Assembly (NCBI GenBank): GCA_041650035.1
Contig: JBAZLY010000001.1
Coordinates: 37,995-101,994 of the forward strand
Direction: 5' to 3'
Length of the DNA stretch: 64,000 nt
Origin: JAQUQI01 sp041650035
Lineage (GTDB): Bacteria; Omnitrophota; Gorgyraeia; JABMRG01
Position 1 is the stretch's first letter; each line of letters opens with the position of its first letter. The notes beneath the pieces were generated by a model. That model did not search any database. It was given only the letters and a program-made list of their open reading frames with translations, and was not told where the DNA came from. Made by a program: the position numbers and the translations under genes. Positions 18,413 to 26,923 of this stretch are shown here, piece after piece.

Positions 18413-19765
18413 TCAGCCGGTAAGCCCATCGACTATCTCCTCCATCCTCATTGACCTTGACCCCTTTATTAGGACAGAATCCCCTTTGGCTATCCTGCCT
18501 TTCAAAAAAACCGTTATCTCACCTTTGTCTTTAAAAATCTTTATATCAGACCTTTTCATCCCGCCGTCAAAAGCCCCTTTAGCCATGTTACTAATATGGC
18601 GGCCAAATAAAATAAGCGTATCGGCTGTTTTGGATTTCGCGATAAATTTTCCGCACGCATAATGAAGCTTATCTGCCTTGCTGCCAAGCTCCAGCATATC
18701 AGCACAGACGATATAATTCCTTCCCTGCCTGCCGTGGCTATTTAAGGCCGATACAGCGCACATAAGAGAGGTCGGATTAGCATTATATGTGTCGTTTATC
18801 AGCCTGAAACCGCGGCAGACAATAACCTGCATCCTTCCGGGAGAGGCCCTAAAAGACAACATTGCCTCTCTTATGAGGTCACGGCCCATAAAAAGCGATG
18901 ATACCGCGATAGCAGCCATACCATTATACACATTGTGAACGCCGATGAGCGGCAAAAAAAAATCCTCACCACTCAAGCAAAAACCTGTGCCATTCGACCT
19001 TAGCCTGATATTCTCCGCCCTGAATCCGGCCTCTTTGCTTTTGATGGCAAAACCGATCTCCTTGATACCCTTATATTTTACCATCCTAAGCATTTTATCA
19101 TCAAGATTTTTCACCCATACCCCGGACTTGGGCAGGGCCTCAACCATAGCTATCTTTTCCTCTAATACACCCGATAACGTCTTTAATCCCTTAAGATGCG
19201 ACATACCAATATTAGTAGTAATTACTATATCTGGTTTTATAATACCCCCACTTAGCGATATCTCCCCCGGAGAATTAGTCCCCGCTTCCACAACAGCAAT
19301 ATCATGGTCCTTCAGATTCAAGAGTGTTTTTGAAACGCCTATGAGGTTATTGTAATTTGCCTCGGTTTTCAACACTTTATATCTCATCCCGAGAATATGG
19401 CTAAGCAGATCCTTTGTGGTTGTTTTTCCGTTAGAACCGACAACACATATAAGCGGTATATCAACGGCCTGCCTGTGTTTTTTTGCTATCAGGGCCAACG
19501 CGTCTTCAGCCTTTTCAACAAGCAGCACTGGTATATCTTCCGGCATGTACCGCGCTGGAAAGGAATCTGTTATTACCGCTGCAGCGCCTTTTTTAACGGC
19601 ATCAGATATAAAATCTCTGCCCTGGAAATTCTTACCGTTAAGCGCTACAAAAATCTCGCCGGGATTAATAGTACGGGAATCCGTTGAAAAAGAGCTGACA
19701 ATGTAATCCCTGCCAGACCCCAAAAGCCTGGCATTTATTGTTTTAATTATACCGCTTAGCTTCAT
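18413..19765 (-). CDS. murF: UDP-MurNAc-tripeptide--D-Ala-D-Ala ligase
   Basis: MurF adds the D-Ala-D-Ala dipeptide made by Ddl. The 450-residue protein has the substrate-binding motif SSFSTDSRTI, the P-loop VVGSNGKTTTK, the EAGTNSPGEI and ITTNIGMSHL motifs and a C-terminal NDTYNANPTS. Its ATG overlaps the murE stop by four bases (ATGA). Confidence 0.97.
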   Translation of the reverse strand: MKLSGIIKTINARLLGSGRDYIVSSFSTDSRTINPGEIFVALNGKNFQGRDFISDAVKKGAAAVITDSFPARYMPEDIPVLLVEKAEDALALIAKKHRQAVDIPLICVVGSNGKTTTKDLLSHILGMRYKVLKTEANYNNLIGVSKTLLNLKDHDIAVVEAGTNSPGEISLSGGIIKPDIVITTNIGMSHLKGLKTLSGVLEEKIAMVEALPKSGVWVKNLDDKMLRMVKYKGIKEIGFAIKSKEAGFRAENIRLRSNGTGFCLSGEDFFLPLIGVHNVYNGMAAIAVSSLFMGRDLIREAMLSFRASPGRMQVIVCRGFRLINDTYNANPTSLMCAVSALNSHGRQGRNYIVCADMLELGSKADKLHYACGKFIAKSKTADTLILFGRHISNMAKGAFDGGMKRSDIKIFKDKGEITVFLKGRIAKGDSVLIKGSRSMRMEEIVDGLTG

Positions 19766-21240
19766 ACGGCATTCTCCGACAATCCAAGGCTCTTCATGGC
19801 CTCAAAAGCTACTTTCTTATCGTCAAAGGCTATGGTAACATCCTTCATGACCTGATAACTCTCATGGCCCTTGCCTGCTATAAGAACGATATCGCCTCTT
19901 CGCGCTCTGGTTAAGGCATGCCGGATAGCCTTTTCGCGGTCAACTATTATCTTATAATCCTCAAAACCTTCAGGCAGGCCTTTTTTTATATCATCTATTA
20001 TGGCACCGGGTTCCTCACCACGCGGGTTATCGCTTGTTATCACCACAAAGTCCGATAGTCCCGCAGCCACCCTGGCCATCCTTGGCCGCTTCTGTTTGTC
20101 TCTATCGCCTCCACACCCAAATACGGTTATAATCCTTTTTTGCTTAATTTCAGCAAGCGCTGTCAGCACATTAAAAAGCGCATTATCCGTATGGGCATAA
20201 TCAATGAATACAGATATACCGCCTTCACGGTAATTTATCCTCTCCATCCTGCCCGGGGCAGGCTTAAAATCCTTCATCGCGGCCTTGATGCAACTTAACG
20301 ATAGGCCGACAGAGACGGCAAAGGCTATGGCAGAGAGCATATTATATATATTGTGCTCTCCGATAATAGGGCCATCTATATAAAACGTCTCACCCCTAGC
20401 ACAAACCTTAAAACTTGTCCCTTCTGCCGTCCTGGATATCTCGCAAGCCTTTATATCGGCAGGGCCCTTTATACCGTATGTCAGCATTCTACCCTTTGTT
20501 TCACCAGCTAATAAACTACCGTAGGAGTCATCTATATTTATAATACTGCAACCGCCTTCCTTAAGCATACTAAACAGTTTACGTTTTGCCTGAAAGTACG
20601 CATCCATATTCCCGTGATAATCAAGGTGCTCGCCTGTAAGATTAGTAAAAATCACCCTGTTAAATTTAATCTCCTCAACACGACCCTGGTCTAAGGCATG
20701 GCTTGAAACCTCCATCGCGCAATTTTTTATACCCGAGGCCTCCATGTCGCTTAACAGCATCTGTAGTGTTACGGAAGAAGGCGTCGTATTCACGGCAGGT
20801 ATCGATCTTGGCCCTATCTCGTAACTTACGGTGCCTATCATACCACAGCTCATTCCAGCCTGCCGCAATAAAGCTGAAACCATATACAGGGTAGTGGTCT
20901 TTCCGTTAGTGCCGGTAATACCTGTCACATTCATCCTGTCAGAGGGGTGATTATAAAAGTTGGCAGCTATCTTGGCGCAGGAGATCCTTATATCCCTGAC
21001 TATTACCTTGGTTATGCTTTTGTACGTTATAAAATCCTCTTCCGCCACTATACAAACCGCCCCGCGTTGTATCGCCTCATCAATATAATCATAACCATTC
21101 AGATCCGCGCCTTCTACGGCAAAGAACATGCCTCTGCCTTTAACCTGTTTGGAATTATACGATATAGAACCTATGTCAATATCTCTGGTGCCTTTTATGA
21201 GGCAGGGGCTAAGACCTCTAAGAAGCAGATTAAGCCTCAT
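19762..21240 (-). CDS. murE: UDP-MurNAc-dipeptide--meso-diaminopimelate ligase
   Basis: MurE adds the third amino acid of the stem peptide. The 492-residue protein has the P-loop GITGTNGKTTT, the LTGEHLDYHG motif, the carbamylated-lysine region AKRKLF and the C-terminal specificity motif DNPR. DNPR is associated with meso-diaminopimelate rather than lysine, so a Gram-negative type peptidoglycan is predicted. The start overlaps the end of ftsI by 11 bases. Confidence 0.97.
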   Translation of the reverse strand: MRLNLLLRGLSPCLIKGTRDIDIGSISYNSKQVKGRGMFFAVEGADLNGYDYIDEAIQRGAVCIVAEEDFITYKSITKVIVRDIRISCAKIAANFYNHPSDRMNVTGITGTNGKTTTLYMVSALLRQAGMSCGMIGTVSYEIGPRSIPAVNTTPSSVTLQMLLSDMEASGIKNCAMEVSSHALDQGRVEEIKFNRVIFTNLTGEHLDYHGNMDAYFQAKRKLFSMLKEGGCSIINIDDSYGSLLAGETKGRMLTYGIKGPADIKACEISRTAEGTSFKVCARGETFYIDGPIIGEHNIYNMLSAIAFAVSVGLSLSCIKAAMKDFKPAPGRMERINYREGGISVFIDYAHTDNALFNVLTALAEIKQKRIITVFGCGGDRDKQKRPRMARVAAGLSDFVVITSDNPRGEEPGAIIDDIKKGLPEGFEDYKIIVDREKAIRHALTRARRGDIVLIAGKGHESYQVMKDVTIAFDDKKVAFEAMKSLGLSENAV

Positions 21241-22960
21241 TTTCAGCCTCCTGATCGGCCCTAAGATACCTCAATACGGCATTGCATATATCCCTGAATA
21301 CGGGGGCCGCAACCGTGCCGCCATAATATCCGTTACGCGGGGTATCTATCATAACGCATACTGTTATAACAGGGTTATCAACAGGGGCAAATCCGACAAA
21401 TGAGGCCACATAATCACTGTGGGAGTATTTCCCGGAAGGCTCTATCTTTTGGGCGGTACCGGTTTTTCCTGCGGCGGCATAACGTGTAAGCCCGGCCTTC
21501 TTCCCGGTCCCTGTCTCAATAACAGACTTCATAACGGTCCTTAACCTCAAGGCTGTGTCTTCACTGATAACACGCCTAACCTGTTCAGGATGATACTGTT
21601 TGATAAATTCACCGTATTCATCCATAATACCACTTGTTATCCGGGGCTTAAATAGCACGCCGCCATTGGCTATCACAGATACGGCCGCGGCAAGTTGAAT
21701 CATCGTAACGCCTATCTCATGACCTATAGGAATAGCTGCTATGGAACCCTTTGTCCATGAATTTACGGGCCTTAGCATACCACCGATCTCGCCATATAAT
21801 CCCACTCCCGTGGGTAAGCCAAAACCAAAATCCCGTATATATTTATATAGATCCTTATCGCCAAGTTTAATAGCTGCCTTTACTGTTCCGATATTGGATG
21901 ATCTCTCTATCACCTCTTTGAAGTTCAGATCCCCGTGGCCATGGTGATCGTGCAATGTCCTGCCTGCTATGGCCCAGGAACCATTTTCGCAAAAAAACCG
22001 ATCATTTAACGAAACCTTTCCGGAATCAATACAGGCGGCCGCGGTCACGACCTTAAACACGGAACCTGGTTCATAATAATCCGTGATCGCGCGGTTTCTC
22101 TTTTGCGTGCTTGAGGCTGTATTGAACAGGTTAAGGTCATATGAGGGTTGTATTGCCAGGGCAAGCACATCACCATTATGCGGGTCCATAACAAGGGCGA
22201 CTCCCGCGGCTGCCCGGTGTTTGGCCATTATCCTGGCCAATGATTTTTCAGCTATATGCTGAATAACCTCGTCTATTGTTGAAATAACACTGAATCCATT
22301 GACAGGGGGCACATATGTATTCCCAAAGGCCTGGACCTCTCTGCCTTTAGCATCCCTGATACTTATCCTATATCCTTTTTTACCGGCCAAATATTTATCG
22401 TAATAAGCCTCAATGCCCTCCAATCCGTTATTATCAACCCCGGAAAAGCCTATAGTCTGGCATGCAAGCCCGGAATTCGGATAAAAACGCTTCGTTTCAT
22501 CAATGATCTGTATGCCCTTGATGTTAAGGCTTCTTACCTTGGCGGACTGTTCTTCCGGAATCTTGCGCGCGAGCCAGACAAACATCTTATCTCGGCTTAG
22601 CCTCTCATATAAAAAAGATTCGCTTTGCTTTAAGACACGGGAAAGAAGCCTGGCCGCGTTACGCTTATCTCTTACGTCCCGCGCTATGGCATAAACCGAA
22701 TCAACCTTAAGGCTCAAGGCGAGTTTACGCATTTTTCTGTCTAATACGTCTCCCCGTTTTGGTTCAAGTTCAACACGAACCATATGTTGCATACGGGCCA
22801 GATGGAGCGCCTTTTTATGAAAACACGTATGTATATATATTAATCTCGCGCAAATAAGTATAATAGATATTGTAAAAATTAGTAGTACAATACCTATTCG
22901 TGATTTGTATCGTCTTGTATTATGCAAGTTAGAGACTCTTTTTTTCCGCTGGAGGGTCAA
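21230..22960 (-). CDS. ftsI: Division transpeptidase FtsI (class B penicillin-binding protein)
   Basis: FtsI cross-links septal peptidoglycan with FtsW. The 576-residue protein has a short basic cytosolic tail, one membrane anchor at about residues 22-45, a PBP dimerisation domain and a transpeptidase domain with all three motifs: SVFK (active-site serine in PGSVFK), SSN (ERSSNIG) and KTGT (AGKTGTAQK). No ATG is available near the N-terminus; a TTG at 22960 is the likely start, so the exact beginning is uncertain. Confidence 0.95.
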   Translation of the reverse strand: MTLQRKKRVSNLHNTRRYKSRIGIVLLIFTISIILICARLIYIHTCFHKKALHLARMQHMVRVELEPKRGDVLDRKMRKLALSLKVDSVYAIARDVRDKRNAARLLSRVLKQSESFLYERLSRDKMFVWLARKIPEEQSAKVRSLNIKGIQIIDETKRFYPNSGLACQTIGFSGVDNNGLEGIEAYYDKYLAGKKGYRISIRDAKGREVQAFGNTYVPPVNGFSVISTIDEVIQHIAEKSLARIMAKHRAAAGVALVMDPHNGDVLALAIQPSYDLNLFNTASSTQKRNRAITDYYEPGSVFKVVTAAACIDSGKVSLNDRFFCENGSWAIAGRTLHDHHGHGDLNFKEVIERSSNIGTVKAAIKLGDKDLYKYIRDFGFGLPTGVGLYGEIGGMLRPVNSWTKGSIAAIPIGHEIGVTMIQLAAAVSVIANGGVLFKPRITSGIMDEYGEFIKQYHPEQVRRVISEDTALRLRTVMKSVIETGTGKKAGLTRYAAAGKTGTAQKIEPSGKYSHSDYVASFVGFAPVDNPVITVCVMIDTPRNGYYGGTVAAPVFRDICNAVLRYLRADQEAENEA

Positions 22961-23015
22961 TATCCCGCGCCGAATGATCAGATGAAATTTAATGCAATAC
23001 TGTAAAACGCGGGAT

Positions 23016-23399
23016 TTAATCGTTTACTTCTTTTGCTATAGCCTCATTGCTAAGAGAAAACATGCTTAAAAACAAATTGGATACAGGCACCGGCAACCTT
23101 ACAGGCCTAACCACGGCCTCTGCCTCAACAGGCACCCTTACTTTTACAGTAACCGAATCGAGAGGCATTGCGGCATGATCATTGATATGCTCTTTAAATT
23201 TATTGTCAAGCCTCGCGGATGATTCAAGCACGGATACGTTATATTGCAAGTCATTATTTCTGTCAACCAATAGCTCGAGGGCCTTTTTTGAGTTATTTAT
23301 AGCATAACCGCATTCGATAAGGCTGGTATATTGATAGACATAGATAAGCGATAAAAATGCCACAATAGTTATTATAGAGGCGGCTTTTGCCACTTTCAT
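23016..23399 (-). CDS. ftsL: FtsL-like division protein
   Basis: The 127-residue bitopic protein has one N-terminal membrane helix (about residues 8-26) followed by a heptad-like periplasmic segment, then a valine/proline-rich tail. FtsL diverges too fast for sequence identity to prove the call; the assignment rests on topology and position between rsmH and ftsI. Its ATG overlaps the rsmH stop (ATGA). The V/P-rich stretch at about residues 83-110 is not typical of FtsL coiled coils. Confidence 0.75.
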   Translation of the reverse strand: MKVAKAASIITIVAFLSLIYVYQYTSLIECGYAINNSKKALELLVDRNNDLQYNVSVLESSARLDNKFKEHINDHAAMPLDSVTVKVRVPVEAEAVVRPVRLPVPVSNLFLSMFSLSNEAIAKEVND

Positions 23400-24274
23400 A
23401 TCCTTTCAGCTGAACGCATCTTCGCACTCCTGGATCTCGGATTTGCGTTTATTTCTATCTCGCGCGGGCATACGGGTTTTTTTGTAACCACCTTCAACAA
23501 ACCGTCTTTCGCAAACGCCCTAAAGGCGTGCTTGACTATTCTATCTTCAAGAGAGTGAAATGATATTACCACAATTCTTCCGTTATCTCTTAAAAACCGC
23601 GGGGCCTTTAATAAAGCTTTTTTTATAGATTCCAACTCATCGTTGATAAATATCCTAAAGGCCTGAAATGTTCTTGTAGCAGGATTTATCCTCGTGCCAA
23701 CCCCTTGCCCGGGAACGTTCATTACAACCGCCGCCAATCTGCGCGAATCATGTATCGGGGATATCCTCCTGGCCTCCACTATAGCCCTTGAGATCTTCCG
23801 CCAATGCCTCTCTTCCCCAAAATTCCTAATTACCGCTCCTATCTGATCCTCAGTCATCGTTTCAAGCAATTTCCATAGAGGCCGGCCTCTTGTTTTATCC
23901 ATGCGCATATCCAGCGGGCCGCTGTTTGAGAAACTAAAACCCCTTTGTCCGTCATCTAATTGAAACGACGATATGCCGAGATCGAAGAACATTGCATCGA
24001 CCTGTTTGACCCCCAAAGAGGCCAATACCTTATCAAAATAGGCAAAATTTTCATGGAATATCCGGAAATCACCTCCAACCGCTTTCAGCTTCTCAACCGA
24101 TTTGTTAACAACCGAACTATCGGCATCCAAACCAATAAGCAATCCATCAGGCGAAATCCTTCTCAATATCTCAACGGCATGCCCCGCGCAACCCAATGTG
24201 CAGTCAAGCACTATGCTGCCGTTTCCACAATTCAAATGTTCCAGGGCCTCGCTTAATAATACACTTTTATGCAC
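23396..24274 (-). CDS. rsmH: 16S rRNA (cytosine-1402-N4)-methyltransferase
   Basis: RsmH (MraW) methylates C1402 in the ribosomal P site using S-adenosylmethionine. The 292-residue protein has the opening HKSVLLSEAL, a SAM-binding LDCTLGCAGHA, the motif FFDLGISSFQLD and the C-terminal ISFHSLEDRIVK. A GTG at 24274, 5-6 bases after AAGGA, is the start codon. It is the first long gene after mraZ, with a small ORF between. Confidence 0.96.
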   Translation of the reverse strand: MHKSVLLSEALEHLNCGNGSIVLDCTLGCAGHAVEILRRISPDGLLIGLDADSSVVNKSVEKLKAVGGDFRIFHENFAYFDKVLASLGVKQVDAMFFDLGISSFQLDDGQRGFSFSNSGPLDMRMDKTRGRPLWKLLETMTEDQIGAVIRNFGEERHWRKISRAIVEARRISPIHDSRRLAAVVMNVPGQGVGTRINPATRTFQAFRIFINDELESIKKALLKAPRFLRDNGRIVVISFHSLEDRIVKHAFRAFAKDGLLKVVTKKPVCPREIEINANPRSRSAKMRSAERI

Positions 24275-24283
24275 AGTATCCTT

Positions 24284-24445
24284 TTAAAGCGCCTGCCTCA
24301 TTCTGTCAAAGGCCCTTTCAATCTTCAGGCTTATGCCGATCGCTTGAGGGCTGCGGTTAAGAGCGCGTAATTTTTTCAGCCTTTCTATAGCGGCATAACT
24401 TTCATTAATCATTTTTTTGATGCCGATACCGCTATTAACTGACAT
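24284..24445 (-). CDS. Small uncharacterised ORF between mraZ and rsmH
   Basis: A 53-codon ORF begins with ATG at 24445 after GAGGAGG (11-base spacing) and ends with TAA at 24284-24286, 9 bases before the rsmH GTG. The predicted peptide is basic and probably helical (MINESYAAIERLKKLRALNR near residues 12-31, RAFDRMRQAL at the end) with no membrane segment or signal peptide. It fits neatly between mraZ and rsmH in the same direction and has a good ribosome-binding site, so I regard it as a likely real gene. I do not recognise a family. Confidence 0.6.
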   Translation of the reverse strand: MSVNSGIGIKKMINESYAAIERLKKLRALNRSPQAIGISLKIERAFDRMRQAL

Positions 24446-24461
24446 GGCACTGTCTGCCTCC

Positions 24462-24899
24462 TCATGCGTTAATAAGATTCTCGGCTATATCCTCAAAAGA
24501 TTCTTTCGAATCAGCGTAAAAATTCTTCCATAAATCGCGTGACCATATCTCTATTCTATTAGATACACCTATAAAAACAACCTCTTTTTTTATTAAGGCA
24601 TACTCTTTTAGGTATCCCGGCAAAAGTATGCGGCCTTGTTTATCTGGGATCATATCCTGGGCACCTGAAAATATTATGCGGTTAAATTTCCGGTGTTCAG
24701 ACTTCGTGAAAGGCATGGAACGGAACTTTGATTCCTGCATCTTCCATTCTTCTTCCGTGAATACAAAAAGGCACTTATCAAGCCCGCGTGTTATGTAGAG
24801 TCTTTCCGCATACGCCTCTTTCAAGGCATCCCGGAATTTGGAAGGAATTATTAAACGGCCCTTACGGTCCAGCGTGTGTTCAAATTCACCATAAAACAT
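24462..24899 (-). CDS. mraZ: Transcriptional regulator MraZ
   Basis: MraZ is a ring-forming DNA-binding protein that controls the dcw operon, binding short direct repeats near its own promoter. The 145-residue protein has two SpoVT/AbrB-like repeats, each with the DxxGRxxxP signature (DRKGRLIIP at residues 11-19 and DKQGRILLP in the second half). AGAGG precedes the ATG. The gene is first in the cluster, and AAAGTGG repeats adjoin its promoter. Confidence 0.95.
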   Translation of the reverse strand: MFYGEFEHTLDRKGRLIIPSKFRDALKEAYAERLYITRGLDKCLFVFTEEEWKMQESKFRSMPFTKSEHRKFNRIIFSGAQDMIPDKQGRILLPGYLKEYALIKKEVVFIGVSNRIEIWSRDLWKNFYADSKESFEDIAENLINA

Positions 24900-25003
24900 A
24901 TTTTGACCTCTTGCGGCATATAAACTCTTCTCGTATAGCTAAAAACAAAACTAAAAAACCCTTAAATCTTGCGCGTATTAACGCTTTGACGGCGCCCTTA
25001 TCG

Positions 25004-25063
25004 CCCACCGAGAAGGGCCGTCCACCAAGAAAGGCCGGATCTCTTCCCCACCGAGAAGGACCG
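25004..25063 (-). repeat. Three imperfect direct repeats in the mraZ leader
   Basis: On the plus strand three copies of a CCACC-GAGAAGG-CCG type unit lie at 25004-25020, 25021-25038 and 25046-25063 (the middle copy reads CCACCAAGAAAGGCCGG). Start-to-start distances of the CCACC cores are 17 and 26 bases. They fall within the predicted mraZ 5' untranslated region, between the AAAGTGG operator and the start codon. Two of the copies contain GTGGG on the minus strand, resembling the TGGG core of MraZ sites in Proteobacteria. Function is unknown. Confidence 0.6.
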
Positions 25064-25077
25064 ATGCCATGTAAAAA

Positions 25078-25104
25078 CCACTTTACTCCACTTTAAACCA
25101 CTTT
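25078..25104 (-). promoter_or_regulatory. Putative MraZ operator: three AAAGTGG boxes at 10-bp period
   Basis: The minus strand reads AAAGTGG at 25104-25098, 25094-25088 and 25084-25078, each separated by three bases, giving one box per helical turn. Direct repeats of AAAGTG(T/G) with three-base spacers are the described MraZ-binding pattern in Mollicutes. The boxes lie immediately downstream of the -10 element, where bound MraZ would block initiation. Confidence 0.8.
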
Positions 25105-25110
25105 GCTACA

Positions 25111-25139
25111 AATATACTACTTATAGGGCTTTTTGTCAA
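25111..25139 (-). promoter_or_regulatory. Promoter of the mraZ/dcw cluster
   Basis: A consensus -35 (TTGACA, 25134-25139) and a -10 (TATATT, 25111-25116) are separated by exactly 17 bases on the minus strand. The predicted start site falls at the first AAAGTGG box, leaving a leader of about 200 bases before mraZ. The remaining bases from 25140 to 25323, between this promoter and the nuclease stop codon, hold no gene that I can support. Confidence 0.8.
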
Positions 25140-25323
25140 GATGATATTTTCACATAATACAATAAATTTTTATCTTTACCTAATAGCGGCTTAACTAACG
25201 GACTATCGTAGCACTTCAATACTTCTTTAGGATAATTTATCAGGGCAAGATATCACGGGTAGATGCCGGTTGGGGCATAATAAGGTCAAAACGAAGTTTT
25301 TTCGTATCAGGGCCAATATCAGT

Positions 25324-25812
25324 CTAATAGCCCCAGATTCCCCTCTTTTCTCTTTTTGAAAGTCGCTGGACGTCTAAAAAGTCATCGGCATGTTTTATAT
25401 TAGGCGGGATAATATACACCTTGGCATAACCGGCCTCAACCAATTTCGCGTTAACGAATATTCCATCAACATAGACATAGGCAAGGAGCCTGTTATATTT
25501 ATCCCTTTTGACCGTGTCAAACTCAAGCCGGACATTCTTACCGTTTACAAGTCGGGAGTTAAATTCCTTTGCCTGCACAGCAAGATACTCGGCTGGCGGC
25601 TTATTATAATTCATTTCAGGCGTATCTATGCCAAGATACCTGACTCTTTCACCATTATCAAGCTTTACGGTATCACCATCATAAACATAAACAACTTTTG
25701 CGCGATAAGGACCTATGTCAGGGTTATTGCACCCGCAGGCAAAAAACAGCGCCAGCATAAACAGCAGAGCCTTAAGCGTGGGAGGTATGGACTTACGTAT
25801 TAAGATATGCAT
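25324..25812 (-). CDS. Thermonuclease-like (SNase fold) secreted lipoprotein
   Basis: The product (162 residues from ATG 25812) has a hydrophobic signal segment ending in FFACGC, a possible lipobox, then a staphylococcal-nuclease OB-fold: YVYDGDTVKL, RYLGIDTPE, the DKYNRLLAYVYV strand and LVEAGYA. The catalytic pattern of Asp, Arg and Glu appears intact. It probably cleaves nucleic acid outside the cytoplasm. The start is uncertain because no ribosome-binding site is visible and longer in-frame starts exist up to 25911, inside the permease remnant. Confidence 0.8.
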   Translation of the reverse strand: MHILIRKSIPPTLKALLFMLALFFACGCNNPDIGPYRAKVVYVYDGDTVKLDNGERVRYLGIDTPEMNYNKPPAEYLAVQAKEFNSRLVNGKNVRLEFDTVKRDKYNRLLAYVYVDGIFVNAKLVEAGYAKVYIIPPNIKHADDFLDVQRLSKREKRGIWGY

Positions 25813-26092
25813 ATCTAAATATAAATAGCGTTGAAAGGATACACAGTAAGAAATGGATTTTTTTTGTGTTACCCGCGATAATATTAAGCGGGGCATAAGA
25901 CACGAAACCAAAAACCATACCCTCGGTTATACTAAACCTGCAAAAGGACATTACTGCGATGGTAAAAGTCGAGAGGACGGCTGGTTGAACGCAGATTATG
26001 CTGGCAATTGTCATAAAGGTCATAATACCAGCCATGGCCTCCGCCTGAACGGTTGCGTTATCTTCTCTTAATTTAAACAACCTCTTGATCAT
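25793..26092 (-). pseudogene. Remnant of an AzgA-type purine permease with internal deletion
   Basis: The 99-residue frame joins the N-terminus of an NCS2/AzgA-like permease (MIKRLFKLREDN, then AMAGIMTFMTIASII) directly to its C-terminus (SITEGMVFGFVSYAPLN, then IHFLLCILSTLFIFRYAYL). Full-length members have over 400 residues and some 12-14 membrane helices; here the substrate-binding core is missing although the frame is preserved. A transport role is very unlikely. It lies between the M48 protease and nuclease genes, and its 3' end overlaps the presumed start of the nuclease gene. Confidence 0.7.
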
Positions 26093-26104
26093 TTGTGCGG
26101 GGCC

Positions 26105-26917
26105 TCAATAAGGGACAATATAGTTTTCCTCATCTGTCACATTCATATAATCGCGGAATGTCATCTGCCCTAATATCTCCTCATTAATCTTCGCCCTTCT
26201 TGCCGAGAGATACGGGTGAGTATACCAATAACGCTTTGGGCTGGTCTTTCCGCTCATCTGCCATTTGATAAGCTTATCAATCACCCTAATCATGGCATTT
26301 GGGTCTATTTTTGTTTTTTTTAAGTATTTTACGGCCAGGGCGTCGGCCTCAAACTCATGCTCCCGGCTATTGGCAAGCATCAATTGGCCTAACGCCTCTC
26401 CAGCTTTATATTTTGTGTAAGAATCTCTGGACCCGCTTGCAACAAGTATCTGCATTATCTGATACCCTATGCTGTCTTGAAGCCTTTTTATGCTGTGGCG
26501 CGCGCAAACGTGGCCAACCTCATGGGCTAATATGGCGGCTATCTCATCGTCATCAAGCTTCTCAAAAAGAGCCTTAAATATGTAAATATAGCCGCCCGGC
26601 AGGGCAAAGGCGTTTTCCGTGTCATCAACATCAAGGACCCTGAATCTGAATACAAGTTCTTTTCTATCGGAGACGGCTGCTATCCCTTCGCCAATCTTAG
26701 CGGCCTTTTCCTGGTTCAGATAATTTCCGTCAAGTTTATATTTTTTTTCCACCTGTTCAGCTATGGACCGGCCCATCTCTATCTCTTTTTCAATAGGCAA
26801 AAATAGACTCTCTTCTTTTCCTGTAGCGAGATTGTATTCAGAATAAGGATAAGCGGAATTAGCGTAAAACAAGAAAAAAAGCAGTAACAGGCCTCTAATC
26901 CTACGCCTGGGTATCAT
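26105..26917 (-). CDS. Secreted M48 family metalloprotease (BepA/YggG-like)
   Basis: The 270-residue protein has an N-terminal signal peptide (about residues 7-24), then an M48 peptidase domain with the zinc motif HEVGH (132-136) and the third ligand in SREHEFEAD (about residue 188). The conserved ALPGGYIYI strand precedes the active site. Relatives act in the periplasm on damaged or misassembled outer-membrane proteins. It lacks the C-terminal TPR domain of BepA, so a simpler housekeeping protease is likely. It begins 6 bases after pilT ends. Confidence 0.9.
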   Translation of the reverse strand: MIPRRRIRGLLLLFFLFYANSAYPYSEYNLATGKEESLFLPIEKEIEMGRSIAEQVEKKYKLDGNYLNQEKAAKIGEGIAAVSDRKELVFRFRVLDVDDTENAFALPGGYIYIFKALFEKLDDDEIAAILAHEVGHVCARHSIKRLQDSIGYQIMQILVASGSRDSYTKYKAGEALGQLMLANSREHEFEADALAVKYLKKTKIDPNAMIRVIDKLIKWQMSGKTSPKRYWYTHPYLSARRAKINEEILGQMTFRDYMNVTDEENYIVPY

Positions 26918-26923
26918 AAAAGG

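Noticed and set aside
25004..25104. Short regularly spaced repeats considered as a CRISPR array
   Set aside because: Units are 7-17 bases with very short spacers and lie in a promoter/leader region; no cas genes are present.
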